Positions 58,369 to 64,000 of a stretch of 64,000 nucleotides of DNA are shown here, one piece after another. Below the pieces are notes generated by a model. The model was not told where the DNA came from and did not search any database. It saw only the letters and a list, made by a program, of their open reading frames with translations. The position numbers and the translations under genes are program-made. This DNA is from Streptomyces sp. NBC_01476 (GTDB lineage Bacteria; Actinomycetota; Actinomycetes; Streptomycetales; Streptomycetaceae), in NCBI RefSeq assembly GCF_036227265.1, contig NZ_CP109446.1:6279001-6343000 (forward strand), given 5' to 3'. How positions within the stretch are numbered: the first letter of the stretch is position 1; each line of letters starts with the position of its first letter.

Positions 58369-59319
58369 ATGGCTGGAGGACTGAAGCTCAAGGCAGTGAC
58401 CCGCACCCAGGGCGCCAACGAAGCGCTGAAGAACGGCACCGTGCGCCCGCACGGCTTCGACTTCGCCTTCGAGGAGGTGCCCGTGCTCGTGGACGCCTTC
58501 CGCCGGATGGTCCGCGAGCACGCGTACGACGTCAGCGAGATGGCACTGACCACGTACCTGGTCGCGAAGGCGCACGGCGCGCGGTTCACCGCCGTCCCCG
58601 CGTTCCTGGTCCGCGGCTTCCACCACGGCGCGATCCTCTACGACCCCGAGTCCGGCATCCGCGGCCCCAAGGACCTCGAAGGCCGCAAGGTCGGCGTCAA
58701 CCGCGGCTACACCGTCACCACCGGGGTGTGGGCCCGCTCCGTCCTCAGCCAGGAGCACGGCGTCGACCTCGACCGCGTCACCTGGGTGCTCTCCGGCGAC
58801 GAGCACGTCACGTCCTACCGGCCGCCCGCCAACGTCGTCCCGATGCTGGCCGGCGCGTCCCTCGAAGAGATGGTGCTCAGCGGTGAACTCGCCGCCGTCA
58901 TCGGCCTGAACACCCGCACCACCCGGCTGCGGCCGCTGATCGAGGACCCCGGGCAGGCAGGACTCACCATGCTCGCCGAGCGGGGTCTGTTCCCGATCAA
59001 CCACCTGGTGGTGGTGAAGGACGAGCGCCTGCGCGAGCACCCCCGCCTCGGCACCGAGGTCTTCGCCGCCTTCGCCCGCGCCAAGCAGCTCTACGTGGAC
59101 CGGCTGCGGGACGGCTCGATCACCGAGCCCACCGCCACCGACCGGCTCAACCTGCGGGTCATGGAGGTCACCGGCCAGGACCCGCTGCCCTACGGGCTGC
59201 CGCCCAACCGGGCGGTGCTGGAAGAGCTGATGCGGCACGCCGTCGAGCAACACATCCTCCAAGAGCCGCTGCCCCTCGACGAGTTGTTCGCCGAGGGCAC
59301 CCGTGACCTCACGGTGTGA
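58369..59319 (+). CDS. 4,5-dihydroxyphthalate decarboxylase-like protein, copy 2
   Basis: A 316-residue cytoplasmic protein of the same fold as the 54438 gene but diverged: KAVTRTQGANEALKNGTVRP, VLVDAFRRMVREHAYDVSEM (same block), FEVA replaced by YDVSEMALTTYL, then VGVNRGYTVTTGVWARSVL. It starts at ATG 58369 with no ribosome site; the site A motif ends 16 bases upstream, so the transcript may be leaderless. The stop is 10 bases before rpiB-like GTG. Paired copies suggest either two substrates or hetero-subunits. Confidence 0.8.
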   Translation: MAGGLKLKAVTRTQGANEALKNGTVRPHGFDFAFEEVPVLVDAFRRMVREHAYDVSEMALTTYLVAKAHGARFTAVPAFLVRGFHHGAILYDPESGIRGPKDLEGRKVGVNRGYTVTTGVWARSVLSQEHGVDLDRVTWVLSGDEHVTSYRPPANVVPMLAGASLEEMVLSGELAAVIGLNTRTTRLRPLIEDPGQAGLTMLAERGLFPINHLVVVKDERLREHPRLGTEVFAAFARAKQLYVDRLRDGSITEPTATDRLNLRVMEVTGQDPLPYGLPPNRAVLEELMRHAVEQHILQEPLPLDELFAEGTRDLTV

Positions 59320-59329
59320 GGGGGATTTC

Positions 59330-59785
59330 GTGCGTATCGCCATCGCCGCCGACCACAACGGCCTGGTCCTCAAGTCCCGGCTGACCGGCTGGCTCACCGA
59401 CCGGGGACACCTGGTGGACGACCGGGGCGCCTACCCCGGCACCGTGCAGGTGGACTACCCGCCGCTGTGCGCCGACGTCTGCTGGCACGTCGTCCGGGGC
59501 GGCGCCGACCGCGGCATCGTGCTCGGCGGCAGCGGCCTCGGCGAGACCATCGCCTGCAACAAGATCCGCGGGGTGCGGGCGGGGCTCTGCCACGACGAGT
59601 GGAGCGCCCGGATCTCCCGGGGCAACAACGACGCCAACGTCCTGGTGCTCGCCGCGAAGGTGCTGGCCCCCGAAGCCGCCGAGCAGATCCTCGCGGCCTG
59701 GCTCGACACCCCGTTCAAGGGCGGCGTCCACCAGCACCGGGTGGACCAGATCACCGCGCTGGAAGGCGGGCTCTCGCCCGCCTGA
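59330..59785 (+). CDS. RpiB/LacAB-family isomerase
   Basis: A 151-residue protein of the ribose-5-phosphate isomerase B family: VRIAIAADHNGLVLK, GIVLGGSGLGETIACNKIRG (the GGSGxGE form with Glu, as in mycobacterial RpiB) and RGNNDANVLVLAAKVLAPEAA. It would isomerise an aldose/ketose or a similar hydroxy-carbonyl acid. GTG 59330 with GAGGGGG upstream. Its position in an aromatic-acid-like cluster is unusual, so it may act on a pathway intermediate rather than ribose phosphate (inference). Confidence 0.88.
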   Translation: MRIAIAADHNGLVLKSRLTGWLTDRGHLVDDRGAYPGTVQVDYPPLCADVCWHVVRGGADRGIVLGGSGLGETIACNKIRGVRAGLCHDEWSARISRGNNDANVLVLAAKVLAPEAAEQILAAWLDTPFKGGVHQHRVDQITALEGGLSPA

Positions 59786-59824
59786 CCGGCCTCTTCGCCG
59801 CACGTTCGGCTCGGTCCGACGGCC

Positions 59825-60673
59825 TCACGCGCCGCCCAGGAACCGCAGCACCCGCTCGGGCGCCGTCGCCTCGGTCTGTTCGGCCACCGGCACGTCCCAG
59901 AACTCCGCGCGCGGCAGGCACTCCTGGAGGTAGCGGGCCGCCGACGGCGCGTGCGAGTCGTCCTGGCCCGGCACGATCAGCGCCGGCACGTCCAGCGTCA
60001 GCAGATCCTCCGGCTCGGGCCCCGGCACCGTGTCACGGTCGAAGAGCAGCCGGGCCGTCCCGCCGGCCAGCAACCGGTAGCGCGCCGGATCGGTGGCCGC
60101 GTACCGGGCGGCGAACTCCGGGTCCCGGCGCAGCACACTCGCCCACGGGCCGACCCGCGGGTCCGCCGAGAAACCCGCCAGGGTGCCGCGGGCCAGCGCC
60201 ACCACCTGCGCCAGACCGTGCTCCTCGGCGTACGCCAGGTGCGTCAGGAACCGTGCGTGCTGCTTCATCCGGTACTTCACCCCGCCGGCCGGCGAGTAGA
60301 GCACCATGCCCAGTGTCCGCTCCGGGTGCGCCACCGCGACCGCGGCGACCGTGGAGCAGCCCACGCAGCCGCCCATCAAGTACGCCTGCTGGAAGCCGAG
60401 ATGATCCAGCAGCGCGACCCCCTGCCGTACGTAGTGGGGCCAGGAGATCCGCTCCAGCCTGCCGCCGGACTCCCCGGACTCACGGCGGTCGAAGGTGACA
60501 CAGGTGTACTGCTCGGTCAGGTGGTCGAGCATCCGCAGCCGCCGGTAGATGCCGACCGTGCGCCAGCTCTCCAGCGTGGAGTCGAAACCGCCGGGCGAGA
60601 ACATCAGCAACGGCGGGCCGGAGCCCGCCACTTCGTAACGCGTGGCGATTCCGTCGAGTACGGTGGTGGGCAT
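59825..60673 (-). CDS. Alpha/beta hydrolase with a cysteine nucleophile
   Basis: A 282-residue alpha/beta hydrolase. The nucleophile elbow is LMGGCVGCS, i.e. GxCxG with Cys103 in place of Ser, as in dienelactone hydrolase. FDRRESGESG, VPALIVPGQDDSHAPS (Asp) and the rest of the fold are intact. It likely hydrolyses a lactone, enol-lactone or C-C bond in the pathway. Start ATG 60673. It ends the minus-strand operon from 63844, converging on the rpiB-like gene (40-base gap, no clear terminator). Confidence 0.84.
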   Translation of the reverse strand: MPTTVLDGIATRYEVAGSGPPLLMFSPGGFDSTLESWRTVGIYRRLRMLDHLTEQYTCVTFDRRESGESGGRLERISWPHYVRQGVALLDHLGFQQAYLMGGCVGCSTVAAVAVAHPERTLGMVLYSPAGGVKYRMKQHARFLTHLAYAEEHGLAQVVALARGTLAGFSADPRVGPWASVLRRDPEFAARYAATDPARYRLLAGGTARLLFDRDTVPGPEPEDLLTLDVPALIVPGQDDSHAPSAARYLQECLPRAEFWDVPVAEQTEATAPERVLRFLGGA

Positions 60674-60717
60674 GGCAGGCGCTCCTCTCCCAGGTGGCGG
60701 CAGGATGTGACGTGACG

Positions 60718-61551
60718 TCAGGAAACAGGCGGTACGCGGATGCCGCCGGCGATCTGGCGGGCGGCCCTGACGTCCTCGGCGTAGGTGGTGATCGCGTCGT
60801 GCGCGATCCGGGCCACATTGGCGTACGTCTCGGGCGGGTCGTCGACGGCGGAGGCCGCGTAGCCGATGGCGGCGTGCGCCATTCGCATCCGGCCGTCGAG
60901 CCAGGGGCCGCCGCCGAAGCCGCCGAGGACCGGCACCGAGACCGCCGCGGCGACCGCGGCGCCCACCACCGGGCCGGAGTTGGTGAAGTTCAGCAGGACC
61001 GCGCCGGCCTCCTCCAGCCGCTTGGCCTCCCGCACCATCGCGTCCTTCATCTCCACCGGCACCTGGTCGGCGGCGGACGGCACCGCGTTGTACGCCACGC
61101 CGTAGCGCAGCGCGGTCTGCGGGGTGATGCCGAACTGGGCGAAGACCGGGATGCCGGCCGCACTGATCGCCGTCACCGCGTCCAGGTGGTCGGAGGCCGC
61201 GTCCAGCTTGACCATGTCGACGCCGGTCTCCTTGACGAACCGGACCGCCGCCCGCAGCGCGCTGGCGGTGCCCTCCTGCAGCGGGCCGAACGGGAAGTCG
61301 ACGCTCACCAGGGCCCGTCGCACCCCGCGCCGGACCGCCTTGGTGACCACCACCATCTCGTCCATGGTCACTTCGAAGGGGTTGGAGTGCCCCCACAGAT
61401 TCACCCCGACCGTGTCGCCGACGGAGACGATCTCCACGCCGGCCCGGTCCACGATCCGGGCGATCTGGTAGTCCCAGGCCACGACGCCGACGATCTTCCG
61501 GCCGTCGTCCTTCATCCGCTGCAGTACATGCGGGGTGATCTTCTCTGGCAT
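60718..61551 (-). CDS. PanB-like (ketopantoate hydroxymethyltransferase family) protein
   Basis: A 277-residue TIM-barrel protein of the KPHMT family: VVAWDYQIARIVDRAGVEIV, VGDTVGVNLWGHSNPFEVTM (Asp metal site), RALVSVDFPFGPLQEG, VKLDAASDH (Asp for the usual Glu) and PVFAQFGITPQTAL. Real PanB serves pantothenate synthesis; this one is in a catabolic operon and has changes near the active site, so an aldolase/hydroxymethyl-transfer or hydrolase role on a keto acid is likely. Start ATG 61551 with GGAG/AAGG upstream; ATG 61593 is the alternative. Confidence 0.8.
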   Translation of the reverse strand: MPEKITPHVLQRMKDDGRKIVGVVAWDYQIARIVDRAGVEIVSVGDTVGVNLWGHSNPFEVTMDEMVVVTKAVRRGVRRALVSVDFPFGPLQEGTASALRAAVRFVKETGVDMVKLDAASDHLDAVTAISAAGIPVFAQFGITPQTALRYGVAYNAVPSAADQVPVEMKDAMVREAKRLEEAGAVLLNFTNSGPVVGAAVAAAVSVPVLGGFGGGPWLDGRMRMAHAAIGYAASAVDDPPETYANVARIAHDAITTYAEDVRAARQIAGGIRVPPVS

Positions 61552-61710
61552 CTCGCCTTCGACTCCTGCCGGTCGGTGGTGCTGGTCGGTCATGCCGGAC
61601 GGCGCTGGGCTCCGCTCGTCCGGTCCGGTGGTGCTGCTGCCCGGTGCTTGCCGGTGGCGGGAACGGTCGGGGCCGCGCGGGGCGAACCTCCCCGCGCGGC
61701 CCCGTACCGG
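61552..61710. other. Gap between the PanB-like gene and the upstream unknown gene
   Basis: A 159-base gap inside an otherwise tight minus-strand operon. No hairpin or promoter is clear; GGTCGGTGGTGCTGGTCGG carries short repeats. Confidence 0.4.
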
Positions 61711-62205
61711 TCAGACCCGCAGCGCGGTGAGCAGCTCGAACACATCGCTCTCGTCGGCGGAGAGCAGCAGCACCCTGGCGTACGGGCGCAGCGCGGCCAC
61801 CGCGTCCTCGGCCTCGAAGCCGTCGCCGAGCACCACCCCGGCCGTGGTGATCGAACGCGCCCAGCAGGCGTCGCCGATCTCCGCCGCCTGGGCCCTGCCG
61901 CCGTCCTCGGTGGCCAGGATCACCACCACGTCGGTGCTGGTCAGCACCTCGGGCAGCGCGGCCGGCCGGCCGTCCAGTTCGTACAGGCCCAGATCACCGG
62001 GCCGGGGCGCGCAGCCGTAGAACCGGGCCCGGGCCCACGGGCCGTGCGAGACCCGGCGGGCGACCGCCTCGGCCGCAGAGTCCAGGGCGACGATCCGGGC
62101 GTTCCTGGCCGGCGCGATCGGCCGGGTGATCCGGAACCGGGACTCGCTCGCCGAGGCGGCCCGCGCCGACTCGCTCGGATGGATGACCGGTGCCGTCATG
62201 CTCAT
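61711..62205 (-). CDS. Uncharacterised cluster protein (164 aa)
   Basis: Not recognised. A 164-residue soluble protein with alternating hydrophobic strands: RNARIVALDSAAEAVARRVS, TSTDVVVILATEDGGRAQAA, SITTAGVVLGDGFEAEDAVA and YARVLLLSADESDVFELLTA. This looks like a small alpha/beta (Rossmann-like) fold, without a catalytic motif I can name. ATG 62205 overlaps the Rieske stop (ATGA), so it is co-translated with the oxygenase and may be a small accessory protein. A second ATG is six bases further in. Confidence 0.75.
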   Translation of the reverse strand: MSMTAPVIHPSESARAASASESRFRITRPIAPARNARIVALDSAAEAVARRVSHGPWARARFYGCAPRPGDLGLYELDGRPAALPEVLTSTDVVVILATEDGGRAQAAEIGDACWARSITTAGVVLGDGFEAEDAVAALRPYARVLLLSADESDVFELLTALRV

Positions 62206-63488
62206 ACCGAGGACTGTGCGACGCCGGGGGTGACGGTGACCGCGTCGCGGCACGAGTCCAGGAAGGACTCGGCCAGCGGCAGCACCACCGCCGCCGACCG
62301 CACCCGGTGGTGGGCCGGGTCAACTCCGGGCGGGGTGATGCCCTCGTCCCGCAGTGCCACCGCCGCCTTGCGCAGCTTCTGCCGGGCCTTGATGATCCCG
62401 CTGTCGGCCGGCACCAGCCGTTCCTTGCTGCGGTCCACGACCGGGCCCATGCTCTCCTGCAGTGACGCGTCCTGCATGGCGATCCCGGCGACACCGGAGT
62501 AGGTGTCGCCGCGCTTTTGTGCCTCGCGGTCGATCAGGTAGTCGTTGTCCATGTTGGCGGCGGGCCGGTAGGTGCCGGGGATGTTCTTGCTGTGCACCCC
62601 GTGGCCGTCGATCATCGCCTGCCGCTCGGCCTCGGTCAGCGCCCGCACCGGGTGGTAGTCGAAGGAGTACGTCCAGCAGTTCTCGTCGTCGATCGGCACC
62701 CAGAAGTGGCCGTGCACCGGGTGGTCGCCGCGCGGCGGCACCATCGTGAAGGCCGGCATCACCCACGGCGTGATCCGCCAGTAGTAGGTGCCCTCCTCCG
62801 CGTTGCGGCGGGCACCGACGAAGAGGCCGCCCTCACTGTCGGCGACCTCGAAGAACGGCTTGGTGTCCTTCATGTTGTACTCGTTGCCCTTGGCACCCTT
62901 GAAGAGCGGATCGGTCTTCAGGCCGCCGGAGTGCAGGAAGGTCACATGGCTGGAGTCGATACCGCCCTCGAAGGCCTGCAGCCAGTTGCACTGCTGCCAG
63001 CGCTTGGAGGTGTACGTCTGCTCCGCCGGCACATGCGCGAACTCGAACTCGGGCAGCGGCGGCTGCTTGCCCGGGTCACCCATGTAGGTCCACAGCAGGT
63101 CGCCGACCTTGACCAGCGGGTACGCGGTCAGCTTGACGTTCTGGCAGAAGCTGCTGTTGTCGGCCTCCGACGGTACCTCGACACACTGGCCGGTGACGTC
63201 GTACTTCCAGCCGTGGTACGGGCAGCGCAGCCCGGACCCCTCGTTGCGGCCGAACCACAGCGAGGCGCCGCGGTGTGCGCAGAACTCGTCGACCAGCCCG
63301 TAGCGGCCGTCGCTGTCCCGGAAGGCGATCATGCGTTCCGACAGCAGCTTCACCCGGACCGGCGGGGAGTCGTTCTCCGGCAGCTCCTCGGCGTGCAGCG
63401 CCGGGATCCAGTACTGCCGGAAGAGTTCCCCCATCGGGGTCCCGGGGCCGGTCTGGGTCAGCAGCTCATTGATGTCTGGTCTAAGCAC
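62202..63488 (-). CDS. Rieske non-haem iron oxygenase (phthalate 4,5-dioxygenase-like)
   Basis: A 428-residue oxygenase. Rieske cluster: Cys70-x-His72 and Cys89-x2-His92 (FCAHRG, CPYHGW). The mononuclear iron site is in FEGGIDSSHVTFLHSG (Asp and two His). The start MLRPDINELLTQTGPGTPMG and WIPALHAEELPEND match the phthalate-dioxygenase subgroup that needs no small subunit. It hydroxylates or demethylates an aromatic acid. Start GTG 63488 with AAGGG upstream. A ferredoxin gene precedes it (33-base gap); the reductase is missing from the window. Confidence 0.93.
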   Translation of the reverse strand: MLRPDINELLTQTGPGTPMGELFRQYWIPALHAEELPENDSPPVRVKLLSERMIAFRDSDGRYGLVDEFCAHRGASLWFGRNEGSGLRCPYHGWKYDVTGQCVEVPSEADNSSFCQNVKLTAYPLVKVGDLLWTYMGDPGKQPPLPEFEFAHVPAEQTYTSKRWQQCNWLQAFEGGIDSSHVTFLHSGGLKTDPLFKGAKGNEYNMKDTKPFFEVADSEGGLFVGARRNAEEGTYYWRITPWVMPAFTMVPPRGDHPVHGHFWVPIDDENCWTYSFDYHPVRALTEAERQAMIDGHGVHSKNIPGTYRPAANMDNDYLIDREAQKRGDTYSGVAGIAMQDASLQESMGPVVDRSKERLVPADSGIIKARQKLRKAAVALRDEGITPPGVDPAHHRVRSAAVVLPLAESFLDSCRDAVTVTPGVAQSSV

Positions 63489-63520
63489 GGCCGTTTCCCT
63501 TTCACATGATGGCCCGAAGG

Positions 63521-63844
63521 TCAGGGCTGCTCCGGCGGAATCGCGACAGTCAGCCCGTCGAGCTCCTCGGTGACGCGTATCTGGCACGACAGCCGGCTGC
63601 CGGCCCGCCGTTCGGAGACGGCCATGTCGAGCAGGTCCTCCTCCATGTCCCCGGGCGGCCCCACCAGCGGGGTGAACTCGTCGTCCACCCAGACATGGCA
63701 GGTCGCGCAGGAGCAGTTGCCGCCGCATTCGGCGACGATCCCGGGAACGCCGTTCCTGACCGCCGCCGCCATGACGGTGTCACCGACGTCGGCCTCGACG
63801 GCGTACTCGTCACCGGCGCTGCCGATGTAGATCACTTTGGCCAA
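63521..63844 (-). CDS. [2Fe-2S] ferredoxin, putidaredoxin type
   Basis: A 107-residue electron carrier: CGGNCSCATC (Cys40, Cys46, Cys49) and a later LSC (Cys86), the Cx5Cx2C...C pattern of adrenodoxin/putidaredoxin-type proteins. HVWVDDEFTPLVGPP and LLDMAVSERRAGSRLSCQI are typical. TTG start at 63844 with GAGGGG upstream; GTG 63835 is an alternative. It should feed electrons to the Rieske oxygenase. It is the first gene of its operon, with a motif copy (63915-63933) upstream. Confidence 0.92.
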   Translation of the reverse strand: MAKVIYIGSAGDEYAVEADVGDTVMAAAVRNGVPGIVAECGGNCSCATCHVWVDDEFTPLVGPPGDMEEDLLDMAVSERRAGSRLSCQIRVTEELDGLTVAIPPEQP

Positions 63845-63914
63845 GGCCCCTCAGCCCTCTCGCGGTTGGTCGTGCCGGGGGCGGCGAGCGTCACGCCCCC
63901 GGACCGACGTCCGT

Positions 63915-63933
63915 TGGTATGTCCATTAGACCA
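63915..63933. promoter_or_regulatory. Shared 19-bp motif, site B (upstream of the ferredoxin operon)
   Basis: TGGTATGTCCATTAGACCA on the plus strand; its complement reads TGGTCTAATGGACATACCA and aligns with site A at 15 of 19 positions. It lies 71 bases before the ferredoxin start. Confidence 0.65.
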
Positions 63934-63970
63934 GAGGTGTCCGTGCACGCACAAGCAGCCCGCACCCCCG

Positions 63971-64000
63971 TTGACAGGCCAAAATTTTTGGCCGTATGGT
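63971..64000. promoter_or_regulatory. Window-end promoter-like element with a truncated third motif copy
   Basis: TTGACA (63971-63976) is followed by GGCCAAAATTTTTGGCC (63977-63993), a perfect palindrome around a central T, and then TGGCCGTATGGT (63989-64000), matching the first 12 bases of the site A motif at 10 positions. The window ends inside it. Confidence 0.5.

Overview
The window is high-GC actinomycete chromosome and most resembles Streptomyces or a close relative. Support comes from GTG/TTG starts with GGAGG-type ribosome sites, C/G-ending codons, a SepH (DUF3071) gene, a CutRS two-component pair, and a set of actinobacterial small genes (DUF4193, DUF3093, DUF3710, DUF3159) around dut. 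No tRNA, rRNA, CRISPR array, intact insertion sequence or replication origin was seen.

1-21 kb is a sugar or glycoside utilisation region. An ABC importer operon with an NAD-dependent epimerase (318-4580, minus) lies divergent to an IclR regulator. It is followed by a ThuA-like protein, a Gfo/Idh oxidoreductase, a GH38 alpha-mannosidase-like protein, a ROK regulator carrying an extra N-terminal module, and a large secreted GH3 glycosidase. A second oxidoreductase/isomerase pair is divergent to a canonical ROK repressor. Two genes are anomalous. The GH38 protein has lost its catalytic and zinc-binding aspartates, and the ROK protein is fused to what looks like a decayed IS630-family transposase.

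21-36 kb is conserved core: a rhodanese-type sulfurtransferase, sepH, a sugar-lactone oxidase with an MFS exporter, ferrochelatase, an inositol-phosphatase-like enzyme, cutRS, DUF4193, DUF3093, an SDR, a thioesterase, dut, DUF3710 and an orphan ABC ATPase.

36-46 kb is a potassium-homeostasis group: kdpD-kdpE, an OB-fold protein and DUF3159, facing two TrkA-type RCK proteins and a KimA-like potassium transporter, then an RNA m5U methyltransferase. No kdpFABC is present, so KdpDE here may control other potassium genes.

46-54 kb is a stress region: a PP2C phosphatase, an HtrA-like protease and Hsp20 transcribed from two near-identical divergent promoters, a MerR regulator, DoxX, an alcohol dehydrogenase and an export-type membrane protein. 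The htrA and hsp20 promoters both carry an inverted repeat of the RheA type inside the -35/-10 spacer.

54-64 kb is a catabolic cluster in three transcription units: two proteins of the 4,5-dihydroxyphthalate decarboxylase/substrate-binding fold, a LigJ-like hydratase, an RraA-type aldolase, a zinc dehydrogenase, an RpiB-type isomerase, a Cys-nucleophile alpha/beta hydrolase, a PanB-like enzyme, an unknown protein, a Rieske oxygenase and a ferredoxin. A 19-bp motif recurs in its divergent promoter, upstream of the ferredoxin and, truncated, at the right edge of the window. The substrate is unknown; no ring-cleavage dioxygenase or ferredoxin reductase is present, so the cluster probably continues past base 64000.
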